The notes under the pieces are model-generated. The model was given only the letters and a program-made list of their open reading frames with translations, ran no database searches and was not told where the DNA came from. Below, piece by piece: positions 16,598-25,478 of a DNA stretch of 64,000 nt (positions are counted from its first letter, which is position 1; each line of letters begins with the position of its first letter). The DNA is from Catellatospora sichuanensis (GTDB lineage: Bacteria; Actinomycetota; Actinomycetes; Mycobacteriales; Micromonosporaceae), in contig NZ_VIQO01000001.1 in assembly GCF_007483665.1 (NCBI RefSeq), positions 248,001-312,000 of the forward strand, in the 5' to 3' direction. The translations under genes were made by a program, and so were the position numbers.

Positions 16598-17638
16598 GTG
16601 AGCATCAACGAGAACGCCGAACTCGACCCGTCACAGGTCGAGGACATGCGTGGCGCCGGGGGCGGGCGCGGCGGCGGCGGCTTCAACTTCCCGCCCATGG
16701 GCGGCGGGGGTGGCGGAGGCGGCGGCGGGATGGGCGGCGCGGGTGCGGGCTGCCTCGCCGGGCTGCTGCCCATGCTCATGCGCAGCAAGATCGGTATGGC
16801 GGTGCTGCTGGTCGGCGCGCTCTGCGTCGGCTTCCTGATCTGCACCGGCGGCGGCTCCAGCCTGTTCAGCGGCGTAGGCGGGCTGACCCCCGAGCAGCAA
16901 CAGGGCCAGCAGCCGGGTCCGAACGACGTCAACAGCAGCGCGCTGGCGCAGCAGTGCGACAAGTCGAACCCGAAGCGGTTCGACAACCCGGCCTGCCGCA
17001 ACCTGCTCTACATCAACTCGATCCAGGCATACTGGCGCTCCGCCATGCCGCAGTACCTCGGCCAGCCGTACCAGCCGGCGACCACCCGGTTCTTCACCGG
17101 CTCGGTCAACACCGCCTGCGGCCCGGCCACCGCCGGTGTCGGCCCGTTCTACTGCCCCGGCGACAACCACGTCTACATCGACCTGAGCTTCTACGACGAG
17201 CTGGCCAACCGCTTCGGTGCCAAGGGCCAGTTCGCCCAGGCGTACGTGCTGGCCCACGAGTACGGCCACCACATCCAGACCCTGCTCGGCACCGAGGCGC
17301 AGGTGCGCCGCGCCCAGCAGCGCGATCCGGCCAACGCCAACAAGTACTCGGTCGCCATGGAACTGCAGGCCGACTGCTACGCCGGGGTGTGGGCCAACGC
17401 TGCCGCCAAGACCACCGACGCGACCGGCCAGCCCCTGTTCAAGTCCATCACCCAGCAGGACATCGACCAGGCCATCGAAGCCGCCGCGGCCGTCGGCGAC
17501 GACGCCATCCAGCAGAAGGCCACCGGCCGCATCAACCAGGAAGCCTTCACCCACGGCTCCTCCGCCCAACGCCAACAGTGGTTCAACCGGGGCTACACCA
17601 CCGGCGACCCCCGCCAGTGCAACACCTTCGGCAGCTGA
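16598..17638 (+). CDS. Neutral zinc metallopeptidase (YpfJ family), membrane anchored
   Basis: A 346-residue protein. The N-terminal 65 residues are cytoplasmic and very Gly-rich (GGGRGGGGFNFPPMGGGGG). One membrane span follows (MAVLLVGALCVGFLI, about 68-82), then an extracytoplasmic catalytic domain with the zinc motif VLAHEYGHHIQTLLG and the downstream ELQADCYAGVWA, whose acidic residue is the likely third ligand. Family members are called YpfJ or neutral zinc metallopeptidases; substrates are unknown. The GTG start is 16598. It is followed by a family C palindrome. Confidence 0.92.
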   Translation: MSINENAELDPSQVEDMRGAGGGRGGGGFNFPPMGGGGGGGGGGMGGAGAGCLAGLLPMLMRSKIGMAVLLVGALCVGFLICTGGGSSLFSGVGGLTPEQQQGQQPGPNDVNSSALAQQCDKSNPKRFDNPACRNLLYINSIQAYWRSAMPQYLGQPYQPATTRFFTGSVNTACGPATAGVGPFYCPGDNHVYIDLSFYDELANRFGAKGQFAQAYVLAHEYGHHIQTLLGTEAQVRRAQQRDPANANKYSVAMELQADCYAGVWANAAAKTTDATGQPLFKSITQQDIDQAIEAAAAVGDDAIQQKATGRINQEAFTHGSSAQRQQWFNRGYTTGDPRQCNTFGS

Positions 17639-17650
17639 CCGCACCATCAG

Positions 17651-17727
17651 AGATCATCCGATTTGCCAGGCAATCGGGCGTATCACGGCTCAAGATACGC
17701 ACAGGTGCCAGGCAAGTCGGATGATCT
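17651..17727. repeat. Intergenic palindromic repeat, family C copy 2
   Basis: The best-preserved member: 34-bp arms (17651-17684 and 17694-17727) pair at about 28 positions around a 9-nt loop. Arm core AGATCATCCGATTTGCCAGG. It starts 12 bp after the metallopeptidase stop and ends 8 bp before the convergent acVLRF1 stop, so it may also terminate both transcripts. Confidence 0.75.
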
Positions 17728-17735
17728 TTTGCGGG

Positions 17736-18365
17736 TCAGGGGACGAGGTGGATGCGGATGGTGTGGGCGGCGGTGATGGCGTCGACGAGGATGGCGTGGC
17801 GGGGTTCGGGGACGTCGAGCAGGCGGTCGTGGCGCAGCGGGAGCAGGGGGGCCAGGCGGCGGTCGGTGAGGATCTCGTCGACCGTGCCCCGGTCGCCGCC
17901 GCAGACCAGGGCCGCCATGCTGTCCGCGTACGGAAGCAGGATGCGCGCGGCGATGTCGGCGGCGTCGCGGGCCGCGCCGGACGCCTGGTTCTCCCGGCGG
18001 CGGGCGTACCGCTGCTGCGACCAGCCGCCCGCGGCGGTGCGCCCCTGCACGTAGAACGTGTCCACCTTGGAGCTGATCAGCTCGTCGCCGTCGGCGACCC
18101 CGACCGCGACCGCGTTGCGCCGGGCCAGCAGCAGCCCCAGCCGGCGCGGCACGGCCAGCGCGGCCAGCAGCGCATCGACGTCGGCGACCGGGCCCAGCCC
18201 CGGCGGCGGCAGCAGTTCGGCGGTGTCACCGTTGGCGGCCACCAGCTTCAGGCCCTCCTCCTCGGCACCGTCGTGGCGCGAGTAGAAGCCGTCCAGCCAG
18301 CGGCGCAGCCGCCGCGGCTCGACGTCGGCCCAGCGGCCCCCGCCCGCGGCGGGCTTGGCAGGCAT
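17736..18365 (-). CDS. acVLRF1 family peptidyl-tRNA hydrolase (Vms1/eRF1-like)
   Basis: A 209-residue protein of the actinobacterial Vms1-like release factor family. These proteins resemble the catalytic domain of eRF1/Vms1 and are thought to free stalled nascent chains from tRNA on split ribosomes. The diagnostic stretch is VQGRTAAGGWSQQRYARR, equivalent to the Vms1 catalytic loop with its essential glutamine. The C-terminal half carries LVCGGDRGTVDEIL and ends with IRIHLVP. The start overlaps the stop of the PLP enzyme (TGATG), which indicates coupling. Confidence 0.87.
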   Translation of the reverse strand: MPAKPAAGGGRWADVEPRRLRRWLDGFYSRHDGAEEEGLKLVAANGDTAELLPPPGLGPVADVDALLAALAVPRRLGLLLARRNAVAVGVADGDELISSKVDTFYVQGRTAAGGWSQQRYARRRENQASGAARDAADIAARILLPYADSMAALVCGGDRGTVDEILTDRRLAPLLPLRHDRLLDVPEPRHAILVDAITAAHTIRIHLVP

Positions 18366-19408
18366 CAGGCCACCAGCGCGTTGAGCGCGGCGTCCACATC
18401 GGCCTGCGTGGTGTACGCGTGGAACGACGCCCGGATCCGGCCGTTGCGCACCGCGGTTCGGATGCCCGCGGCGGCCAGCTTGGCGTCCGCGCCGGGCACG
18501 TCCACGGTCACGATGGCGCTGTCGCCCGGCGGCAGCCCCAGGCCCGCCAGGAAGCTGTTGGCCAGGCCGACGTCGTGCGCGTGGATGGCCGGCACGCCGA
18601 TCTCCTCGACGAGCTCCAGCGCGGGCGCGGTGCCGACCCAGGCGTGCCAGGCGGGCGAGATGTCGAAGGCGCGGGCATCCTTGGCCAGTCGCAGCGGCAG
18701 GCCGTAGTACGAGCTGTGCACGTCCTCACCGGCGTACCAGTTGGCCGCCAGCGGCCGGAAACGCTCGCGCACCGCCGGGTTCAGGTAGACGAAACCGGTG
18801 CCGCGCGGCGACATCAGCCACTTGTAGGCGACGGTCACCACCACGTCGGCCAGCGAGCCGTCGAACGGCAGCCAGCCGCAGGCCTGCGTGGCGTCGACCA
18901 CGATCAGCGCACCGGCCGCACGGGCCGCGACGACGACGGCGGCGTAGTCGACGACCGCCCCGTCCGACGACTGCACCAGCCCGAACGAGACCACGTCCAC
19001 GCTCGCGTCGATGCGCTCGGCGAGCCGGTCGGCGGGCGCGGTGCGTACGGTCACGCCACGGTCGGCGTGCACCGCCCACGGGAAGACCGCCGAGGTGAAC
19101 TCCAGCTCGGGTACCAGCACGGTCGCACCGTCGGGCACGGCCGCGGCGACCGGGGCCAGCAGCTGCGACACCTGCGCGCCGACCGCGACGTCCGCCGCGT
19201 CGACCCCGATGATCCGGGCGTACGCCTGGCGGGCCCGCTCGGTCGAGGTGCCCCACCCCTCCCACGAGGTGCGGCCCGCCCGCCAGTCCCCCAGCGCCGC
19301 CTGCATGGCGTCCCACGCCCGGTTCGGGGGCAGCCCGAAGCTGGCCGTGTTCAGATAGCCGGGCTCCGCGGACCACAGCGCGGCGAGGTCGGGCGCAATA
19401 CTGTCCAT
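18365..19408 (-). CDS. Aminotransferase class V-fold PLP-dependent enzyme
   Basis: A 347-residue fold-type I PLP enzyme of the class V family (isopenicillin-N epimerase/desulfurase-like). The PLP lysine is in VTVAYKWLMSPRGTGFVYL. The cofactor aspartate is in ALIVVDATQACGWLPFDG. The substrate is not predictable. The start ATG is 19408, with the divergent alkylation-repair gene 59 bp away. It is translationally coupled to the acVLRF1 gene; no mechanistic link between the two is known to me. Confidence 0.88.
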   Translation of the reverse strand: MDSIAPDLAALWSAEPGYLNTASFGLPPNRAWDAMQAALGDWRAGRTSWEGWGTSTERARQAYARIIGVDAADVAVGAQVSQLLAPVAAAVPDGATVLVPELEFTSAVFPWAVHADRGVTVRTAPADRLAERIDASVDVVSFGLVQSSDGAVVDYAAVVVAARAAGALIVVDATQACGWLPFDGSLADVVVTVAYKWLMSPRGTGFVYLNPAVRERFRPLAANWYAGEDVHSSYYGLPLRLAKDARAFDISPAWHAWVGTAPALELVEEIGVPAIHAHDVGLANSFLAGLGLPPGDSAIVTVDVPGADAKLAAAGIRTAVRNGRIRASFHAYTTQADVDAALNALVA

Positions 19409-19467
19409 GGATCGCAGTATTCCACCGGCCGTGGGCGATCACCGCAGGCCAATACGCAGGAGGTGGC

Positions 19468-20226
19468 ATGGCGCCGGCAGTTCCGGGCCGCCCCGCGCAG
19501 CCGGGGTCGGGCGCGCACGGCATGCCGTCCCCGGCCGAGGAGCAGGCCCGCGCCGCCGCCCTGCTCATGGCGCAGCTCGACGAGCGGCTGGCCGCGCTCG
19601 CCGACCCCGTGCGGGCCACGGCGATGCGGGCGTACATGCGCGACCAGTTCCCGTTCCTCGGCGTGCCCAGCCCGGCTGTGCAGCAGGTGCTCCGCGCGGC
19701 GCTGGCCGAGCTGCCCCGCCCCGGCGCGGCGACGCTGCGCGAGGTCGCCCTGACCTGCTGGGAACGGCCCGAGCGGGAGTACCAGTACCTCGCCTGCGTG
19801 CTGCTGCGCCGACACGCCCGGGTGCTGGACGCCGGCTTCCTCGACACCGCCCGGCATCTGATCACCACGAAGCCTTGGTGGGACACGGTGGACGCGCTCG
19901 CCGCGCACGTGGTCGGCGCGCTGGTGGCCCGGCATCCGGAACTGGCCGCCACGATGGACGGCTGGGCCGCCGGCGGCGACCTGTGGCTCGTCCGGACGGC
20001 GATCCTGCACCAGCTGACGTACAAGGCGGCCACCGACGCGCCCCGGCTGCTGCGCTACTGCGCGGCGCAGGCCGGGCACCCGGACTTCTTCATCCGCAAG
20101 GCGATCGGCTGGGCGCTGCGCGAATACGCCAGGACCGACCCGGCGGCGGTACGCGCCTTCGTCGCCGCGCACCACGACGAACTGTCCGGGCTGTCCCGGC
20201 GGGAAGCCCTCAAGCACCTGAGCTGA
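19468..20226 (+). CDS. DNA alkylation repair protein (AlkD-like HEAT-repeat glycosylase)
   Basis: A 252-residue all-helical protein of the AlkD family, which excises N3- and N7-alkylated purines without base flipping. The active-site segment KPWWDTVDALAAHVVG contains the Trp/Asp pair, and GGDLWLVRTAILHQL and DFFIRKAIGWALREYART are further family signatures. ATG 19468 follows AGGAGGTGGC. The first 20 residues are Pro/Ala-rich, and translation could instead begin at a later Met. The TMEM175-like gene follows 11 bp downstream. Confidence 0.93.
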   Translation: MAPAVPGRPAQPGSGAHGMPSPAEEQARAAALLMAQLDERLAALADPVRATAMRAYMRDQFPFLGVPSPAVQQVLRAALAELPRPGAATLREVALTCWERPEREYQYLACVLLRRHARVLDAGFLDTARHLITTKPWWDTVDALAAHVVGALVARHPELAATMDGWAAGGDLWLVRTAILHQLTYKAATDAPRLLRYCAAQAGHPDFFIRKAIGWALREYARTDPAAVRAFVAAHHDELSGLSRREALKHLS

Positions 20227-20237
20227 CCAGGGCGGTT

Positions 20238-20876
20238 GTGGTACCCAGAGGTGTGCAGGAGTCCCGCTCGCTGGTCCGCCTGACGGCGTACACCGACGGG
20301 GTCGTCGCGATCGCGCTGACCCTGCTGATCCTGCCGCTGGTCGACACCGCCCGGGACGCGCAGACCGAGACCGTCCGCGACATCGTGCGCGACCATGCCG
20401 GTGACTTCGCCGCGTTCGTGATGTCGTTCGTGGTGGTGTCGCTGTTCTGGATGGTGCACCGCCGGGTCTTCGACAACCTCCTCGACGTCGGCGAGGGCAT
20501 CATGCTGCTCAACAGCCTGTGGCTGCTGGGCGTGGTGTTCCTGCCGGTGCCGACGGCGGTGCTGACGTACGAGGTCGACCAGGGGCGCGGCGCGACCCTG
20601 CTGTACCTGGCCAACCTGGTCTTCATCGCGTTCAGCGGCCTGCTGCTGTCGCTGCGCATCCGCGATCGCGTGCCCCTGCAGCGCCCCGGCCGGGCCGAAG
20701 CGGTGCAGCGGGCGGTGCGCCGTGGCGTGATCGCGACCAGCGCCATGGTGGCCACCCTTGTCGCCGCCTTGTTCCTGGCCAACCTGGCGTTGCCGCTCCT
20801 GGCGCTGATGCCCGTGATGCAGGCGGTGGCGGAGCGGCGCGCCCGGCGCCACGGCCACCCGGCCGCCCACCGCTAG
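20238..20876 (+). CDS. TMEM175/DUF1211 family membrane protein
   Basis: About 212 residues with six hydrophobic segments. The first contains the hallmark LTAYTDGVVAIALTLLILPL (consensus RxxxFSDGVFAIAxTLL), which lines the pore of TMEM175 potassium channels. The second conserved block is SFVVVSLFWMVHRRVFDNL. The prokaryotic form has one six-helix repeat and would assemble as a tetramer. Here the usual FSDG is YTDG. The start is ambiguous between GTG 20238 and GTG 20253. It is probably cotranscribed with the alkylation-repair gene. Confidence 0.85.
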   Translation: MVPRGVQESRSLVRLTAYTDGVVAIALTLLILPLVDTARDAQTETVRDIVRDHAGDFAAFVMSFVVVSLFWMVHRRVFDNLLDVGEGIMLLNSLWLLGVVFLPVPTAVLTYEVDQGRGATLLYLANLVFIAFSGLLLSLRIRDRVPLQRPGRAEAVQRAVRRGVIATSAMVATLVAALFLANLALPLLALMPVMQAVAERRARRHGHPAAHR

Positions 20877-20914
20877 CGCGGCCTCCGGTGGACGCGATGG
20901 CCCGGTGACCGTCC

Positions 20915-21664
20915 CTACAGCGCCTGCCGGAGCAGCGCGAGCAGCTCCGTGCCGTCGGCGACGACCGCGTCGGGCGTGTTCTCGCCGACCTCGCGGGGCT
21001 CGCCCTCCGGCATGAGGATGGCGGCGCCCACCCCGGCCCGCCGGGCGCAGAGGACGTCGCGATGCGGCTGGTCGCCGACGTACCAGCAGTCGGCCGCGGC
21101 CACGCCGATGTCCCGCGCCGCGGCCCAGATCATGCTCGGATGCGGCTTGTACACGCCCAGCTCGTCGCTGTAGATCTGGGCGGCGATCGCTCCGGTCAGC
21201 CCGAACCCGTCGAGCGCCTCGCGGTGGGCCTGGCCGCAGGGGGTGTTGCTGACCACGGCGACCGGCATGCCCCGGCCCACCGTGAAGTCCAGCAGGTCGG
21301 CGATGCCGGGCCGCAGCCGCCAGTCGGGCCGCAGCGCCCACTGCCGGGTCAGGTCGCTGGCGTGCACCAGCACCGTGGCCCGCGCCACCGCCGGCCACTC
21401 GACGGCGATGAGCTCCCCCCAGAGCTGCTCGTGGCTGATCTCCAGGCATTCCTCGGTGTTCTCGCGCATCCGCGAGCGGGCCTTCTTCGCGCTGTCCAGC
21501 GCGTGGCGGATCTCGTCCTCGCCGACCACGCCGCCGGTGAGCCGGTGGACGCGCTGGACGAGTTCGGCGTGCCGAGGGGTGGAGTCATCCGGCCGGGGTG
21601 ACCGTCCGGACTCGACGATCACCCCGCCGAAGTCGAGCAGCAGAGCGGAGGGGGTAGGCAGCAT
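20915..21664 (-). CDS. HAD family hydrolase
   Basis: A 249-residue HAD phosphatase from ATG 21664. Motif I is ALLLDFGGVIVESG with nucleophile Asp. The usual second Asp of DxD is replaced by Gly (DFGG), as in the epoxide-hydrolase-like HAD subgroup. Motif II is VAVVSNTPCG, the motif III lysine is in GVYKPHPSM, and motif IV is CWYVGDQPHRDVLCARRAG. The substrate is unknown. It lies 5 bp downstream of the LysE-type exporter gene on the same strand, so the two form a small operon. Confidence 0.88.
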   Translation of the reverse strand: MLPTPSALLLDFGGVIVESGRSPRPDDSTPRHAELVQRVHRLTGGVVGEDEIRHALDSAKKARSRMRENTEECLEISHEQLWGELIAVEWPAVARATVLVHASDLTRQWALRPDWRLRPGIADLLDFTVGRGMPVAVVSNTPCGQAHREALDGFGLTGAIAAQIYSDELGVYKPHPSMIWAAARDIGVAAADCWYVGDQPHRDVLCARRAGVGAAILMPEGEPREVGENTPDAVVADGTELLALLRQAL

Positions 21665-21669
21665 GGCGC

Positions 21670-22299
21670 CTACTCTGCCACGACGAGCGCCACCGCGAGG
21701 ACTGAGATCACCAGGCTGGACACCAGGGCGGTGACCAGGCGTCCGCGCGGCGTGGCGAGCACCCGGCCGACCAGCGCTCCGCCCGCCGCGACGGTCAGCT
21801 GCCAGCTGGCCGAGGCGAGGAAGGCGGCGGTCACGAACACCGCGCCCTCCGGGCCGGTCAGCCCGTCCATCGCCTGCCGCCCGCCGAGGACCAGCGCGCC
21901 GAAGTACACGACGGTCATCGGGTTGAGCAGGGTCAGGCCCAGCAGCGCCAGGAAGGCCCGGCCCGGGGTGTCCAGCAGCTTCGTCTCGCGGGCCCGCGCC
22001 GGGTCGCGGTAGTGGCGCACCGCGCTCACCGCGGTGTGTCCCGCGATGTAGAGCAGCACGGCCACGGCGACCCAGCGCAGCGGCGTGGCGATCGGTTCGA
22101 TCCAGCGGGCCAGGGCGGCCCCGCCCAGCACGGCGATCAGGGCGTAGATCCCGTCGGCGGCCGCCACGCCCAGCGCGGCGGCGGCGCCGATCCGCAGCGA
22201 GGTGCGGGCGGTGAGGCTCATCAGCAACAGCGCGATCGCGCCGACGGGCACGGCTACGCCGTACCCCGCCAGCAGACCCGCCACTCCGGCGGCGATCAC
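21670..22299 (-). CDS. LysE family amino-acid exporter
   Basis: A 209-residue membrane protein with six predicted spans. The family N-terminal motif is AGYGVAVPVGAIALLLMSLTAR, and the middle contains GLTLLNPMTVVYFGALVLG, where NP is a LysE hallmark. Substrates of such exporters are amino acids or derivatives; this one is unknown. GTG start at 22299. First gene of a two-gene unit with the HAD hydrolase. The 156 bp upstream show no clear element. Confidence 0.88.
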   Translation of the reverse strand: MIAAGVAGLLAGYGVAVPVGAIALLLMSLTARTSLRIGAAAALGVAAADGIYALIAVLGGAALARWIEPIATPLRWVAVAVLLYIAGHTAVSAVRHYRDPARARETKLLDTPGRAFLALLGLTLLNPMTVVYFGALVLGGRQAMDGLTGPEGAVFVTAAFLASASWQLTVAAGGALVGRVLATPRGRLVTALVSSLVISVLAVALVVAE

Positions 22300-22455
22300 G
22301 ACTGCGGGCGGCTCGTTCCGGCCACGGGCCCACGCTGCTGTCGACGCCGTCCTTCCGCCGAGGCGGACAGGGGCGCGAGGCGCAGGCAGGTAGCGGTCAT
22401 GCGGCCATTCTGGGTTGCCGCCGACCCGCCCGCGACCTATTTTCCGATCGATGTC

Positions 22456-23196
22456 TCAGGCGCCGGTGCGGTGCCGTATCCACACGTTGGGCTCGACGTA
22501 CACGGCCCAGTCGTGCTCGGCGTCGTTGTGCACCGGGGTGAGCGCCCTGGGCACGTGCACGGGGCCGGTGGTGTCGAACGGCAGCCCGGTCCACGTCCGC
22601 CACTCCGCGCAGGTGCCCGGGATGACCATCGAGCGCGGGGCGATCTTCTCGATGACGCCGCCCGCGCGCACGTGCACCCGCAGCCACGGGTCCACGGGCA
22701 GGCCGTCGGCGCGGGTCCGGTACGCGTACGACGTCATCGGCTCGGCCGGGTCCTTGGCCCCGTTCGGCCGCACCGGCGCGACCAGGTCGGCGAAGCCCAG
22801 CCGGGCCGCGTTGTCCCGCATCGCGGCCAGCATCAGCGCGGACAGTCCGGTGCCCTGCCGGTCGGGGCGCACCGAGATCTCGATCGCGGAGACGATGTTC
22901 GGCTGCTCCCCCGCCACCCGGGCCCGCAGCGCGCGGCGCAGCGCGCCGTCCCAGCCGTCAGTCGGCAGCTCGTCGCCCTCGGGCAGCAGGAACGGCACGC
23001 TGTGCCCTTTGGCGACGAGCCGTCCCGGCTCAGCCGGGTCCTCGGCGACCAGGATGTATTCCGGCCACTCCTGGACGGCCAGGCCGTAGTAGAGGTTCGA
23101 GATGGGGTCGTGGAGCATGAACTCCGGCCAGGCGGTGGGCATGTCCCACAGGGCGTCGACGAGGTCGGGACGCTCCGCGAGGGTGGCGATACGCAT
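22456..23196 (-). CDS. GNAT family N-acetyltransferase
   Basis: A 246-residue protein. The N-terminal 145 residues carry a GNAT fold with the acetyl-CoA-binding motif A, ISVRPDRQGTGLSALMLAAM. The C-terminal hundred residues (WLRVHVRAGGVIEKIAPRSM, then CAEWRTWTGLPFDTTG) form a second domain rich in Trp and His that I do not recognise. The substrate is unknown. It is transcribed on the minus strand, separated from the suf operon by a strong terminator. Confidence 0.8.
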   Translation of the reverse strand: MRIATLAERPDLVDALWDMPTAWPEFMLHDPISNLYYGLAVQEWPEYILVAEDPAEPGRLVAKGHSVPFLLPEGDELPTDGWDGALRRALRARVAGEQPNIVSAIEISVRPDRQGTGLSALMLAAMRDNAARLGFADLVAPVRPNGAKDPAEPMTSYAYRTRADGLPVDPWLRVHVRAGGVIEKIAPRSMVIPGTCAEWRTWTGLPFDTTGPVHVPRALTPVHNDAEHDWAVYVEPNVWIRHRTGA

Positions 23197-23267
23197 GGCC
23201 GCGAGCCTCCTACGGCTACCTGGACCTGATCAACTGGATTATCCCGCGAGTCCGGGCGCGGGACGCA

Positions 23268-23302
23268 CGAAGGGCGTCCACCCGGTGGGTGGACGCCCTT
23301 CG
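23268..23302 (-). terminator. Terminator of the suf operon
   Basis: Perfect 16-bp arms CGAAGGGCGTCCACCC (23268-23283) and the complement (23287-23302) around a 3-nt loop. It starts 14 bp after the sufT stop on the minus strand and precedes the GNAT gene. Confidence 0.85.
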
Positions 23303-23316
23303 TGGACGTACGTCGG

Positions 23317-23715
23317 TCAGACGTTGAAGCCGAGGGAGCGCAGCTGGTCGCGGCCGTCGTCGGTGATCTTGTCGGGACCCCACGGCGGCAGCCACACCCA
23401 GTTGATGCGCATGTCGTTCACCAGCCCGCCACCGGGGCCGGTGGTCAGCGCGGCGCGGGTCTGGTCCTCGATGACGTCGGTCAGCGGGCAGGCCGCCGAG
23501 GTCAGCGTCATGTCGAGGGTGGCCACGTTCTCGTCGTCGATGTGGACGCCGTACACCAGGCCCAGGTCGACCACGTTGATGCCCAGCTCGGGGTCCACGA
23601 CGTCCTTCATGGCCTCGCGTACCTCGTCGACCTCGGCCTTCTTGGCGGCCTTCGGCGCGGCGGCCTCGACCGGCGCGGCCTCGACGGTGCTGTCGACGAT
23701 GTCGGTCTCGCTCAT
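23317..23715 (-). CDS. sufT: SufT-type metal-sulfur cluster assembly factor (MIP18/DUF59)
   Basis: A 132-residue protein, last gene of the suf operon. After an Ala/Lys/Glu-rich N-terminal extension of about 28 residues comes the MIP18 domain: VREAMKDVVDPELGINVVDL, TLTSAACPLTDVIEDQ with the conserved Cys, and a C-terminal WLPPWGPDKITDDGRDQL typical of the PaaD/SufT branch. It assists maturation or delivery of Fe-S clusters. The start ATG has GAAGGAGG upstream and overlaps the sufU stop (TGATG). The extension makes it longer than many homologues. Confidence 0.92.
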   Translation of the reverse strand: MSETDIVDSTVEAAPVEAAAPKAAKKAEVDEVREAMKDVVDPELGINVVDLGLVYGVHIDDENVATLDMTLTSAACPLTDVIEDQTRAALTTGPGGGLVNDMRINWVWLPPWGPDKITDDGRDQLRSLGFNV

Positions 23716-24167
23716 CACACTTCCTCCTTCTCGAGGGCGACGGCCTGAGCGACCGCGTCCTTCAACGCCATCCAGGACAGCAGCGCGCATTTGACCCGCG
23801 CGGGGTACTTGGCGACGCCGGCGAACGCGACCGCGTCCCCCAGCACCTCCTCGTCGGGCACGACCTGGCCCTTGCCGCCCATCAGCTCGACGAACGCGGC
23901 GTGCACGGCGAGCGCGTCGTCGACCTTGCGGCCGGACAGCAGCTCGTGCAGCACGCTCGCGGACGCCTGGCTGATCGAGCAGCCCTGCCCGTCGTACGAG
24001 ATGTCGCTGATGGTCTCCCCGTCCAGGGCGACCCGGAGGGTGATCTCGTCGCCGCAGGTGGGATTCACATGGTGCACGCCGGCCGCGAAGGGCTCGCGCA
24101 ACCCGCGCCCCTGCGGGCGCTTGTAGTGGTCCAGGATTATCTCCTGGTAGAGCTGGTCGAGCTGCAT
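23715..24167 (-). CDS. sufU: SufU, zinc-dependent sulfur transfer protein
   Basis: A 150-residue SufU. It accepts sulfur from the SufS persulfide. The three Cys and one Asp zinc ligands are visible in VNPTCGDEITL, YDGQGCSISQASASVL and KYPARVKCALLSW. The N-terminus LYQEIILDHYKRPQGRGL is diagnostic. It starts 2 bp after the sufS stop. Confidence 0.95.
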   Translation of the reverse strand: MQLDQLYQEIILDHYKRPQGRGLREPFAAGVHHVNPTCGDEITLRVALDGETISDISYDGQGCSISQASASVLHELLSGRKVDDALAVHAAFVELMGGKGQVVPDEEVLGDAVAFAGVAKYPARVKCALLSWMALKDAVAQAVALEKEEV

Positions 24168-24169
24168 GG

Positions 24170-25462
24170 CTAAGCGAAGACCTTCCGCACCTGATCCAGG
24201 CCGCGCACGAGCGCGTCGACCTCGTCGGTCGTCGTGTAGAGGTAGAACGAGGCCCGGGTGAGCGCGGGCACCGAGAAACGGTCGCAGATCGGCTTGGCGC
24301 AGTGGTGGCCGACCCGAACCTGCACACCGAGCGAGTCGAGCACCTGACCCACGTCGTGCGGGTGGATCTTGTCCAGTGTGAACGAGATGGTCGCACCGCG
24401 CCCGACCGGCACCCTCGGGCCGTAGATGCGCAGGCCCGGCACGGTGTCCAGGGCGTCCAGCGCGTACGCCGTCAGCTCCTTGTCGTGCCAGGCGACCGCG
24501 TCCATGCCGACCGCGTTCAGGTAGTCGATCGCGGCGCCCAGCCCGACCGCCTGCGCGATCGGCGGGGTGCCCGCCTCGAACCGGGCCGGGGCCGGGGCGA
24601 ACGTCGAGCCGGTCATCTTGACCGTCTCGATCATCGACCCGCCGCCCAGGAACGGCGGCATGACGTTGAGCAGCTCGCCGCGCCCCCACAGCACGCCGAT
24701 GCCGGTCGGCGCCAGCATCTTGTGCCCGGTGAACGCGATGAAGTCCACGTCGTAGTCGACGACGTCCATCGGCAGGTGCGGCACCGACTGCGAGCAGTCG
24801 AGCATCAGCAGCGCGCCGACCTCGCGCACCCGCGCGGTGATGCGCGCGGTGGCGTTGACGGTGCCGAGCACGTTCGACATGTGCACGATCGAGACGATCT
24901 TCGTCCGCTCGTTGACCAGCTCGTCGAGGTTCGACTCGTCCAGGCGGCCGGACTCGGTGAGGCCGAACCACCGCAGCGTCGCGCCGGTGCGCTGGCACAG
25001 CAGCTGCCACGGCACGATGTTGGAGTGGTGCTCCATCTCCGAGATCACAATCTCGTCGCCGGGGCCCAGCCGGAAGCGCGGGTCCTGCGCGTGCGGGCCG
25101 AACGCGTGCGCGACCAGGTTCAGCGCCTCGGTGGCGTTCTTGGTGAACACCACCTCGTCCACGCTGGGCGCGCCGATGAACGCGGCGACCTTGGCCCGCG
25201 CGCCCTCGTACGCCTCGGTCGACTCGGTGCCCAGCGTGTGCACCGAGCGCGCCACGTTGGCGTTGTGCTCGGCGTAGTAGCGGGCGACCGCGTCGATGAC
25301 CTGGCGCGGCTTCTGCGAGGTGTTGCCGCTGTCCAGGTAGACGAGCGGATGACCGTTGACCTCCCGGCCCAGGATCGGGAAGTCGGCGCGCACGCGCTCC
25401 ACGTCGAAGCGCGGCTTGTCGTCGTACTGCGGCATCCCGGCCGGGATGGTCAATGCGGTCAT
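24170..25462 (-). CDS. sufS: Cysteine desulfurase SufS
   Basis: A 430-residue PLP enzyme that removes sulfur from cysteine for cluster synthesis. Motifs: EMEHHSNIVPWQLL, LMLDCSQSVPHLPMDVVDYD (cofactor Asp), the PLP lysine in FIAFTGHKMLAPTGIGVLWG and the catalytic-loop cysteine in RVGHHCAKPICDRF. It lies 16 bp downstream of sufC. Group II desulfurase working with SufU. Confidence 0.97.
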   Translation of the reverse strand: MTALTIPAGMPQYDDKPRFDVERVRADFPILGREVNGHPLVYLDSGNTSQKPRQVIDAVARYYAEHNANVARSVHTLGTESTEAYEGARAKVAAFIGAPSVDEVVFTKNATEALNLVAHAFGPHAQDPRFRLGPGDEIVISEMEHHSNIVPWQLLCQRTGATLRWFGLTESGRLDESNLDELVNERTKIVSIVHMSNVLGTVNATARITARVREVGALLMLDCSQSVPHLPMDVVDYDVDFIAFTGHKMLAPTGIGVLWGRGELLNVMPPFLGGGSMIETVKMTGSTFAPAPARFEAGTPPIAQAVGLGAAIDYLNAVGMDAVAWHDKELTAYALDALDTVPGLRIYGPRVPVGRGATISFTLDKIHPHDVGQVLDSLGVQVRVGHHCAKPICDRFSVPALTRASFYLYTTTDEVDALVRGLDQVRKVFA

Positions 25463-25478
25463 CGTCTGCTCAGCTCCC

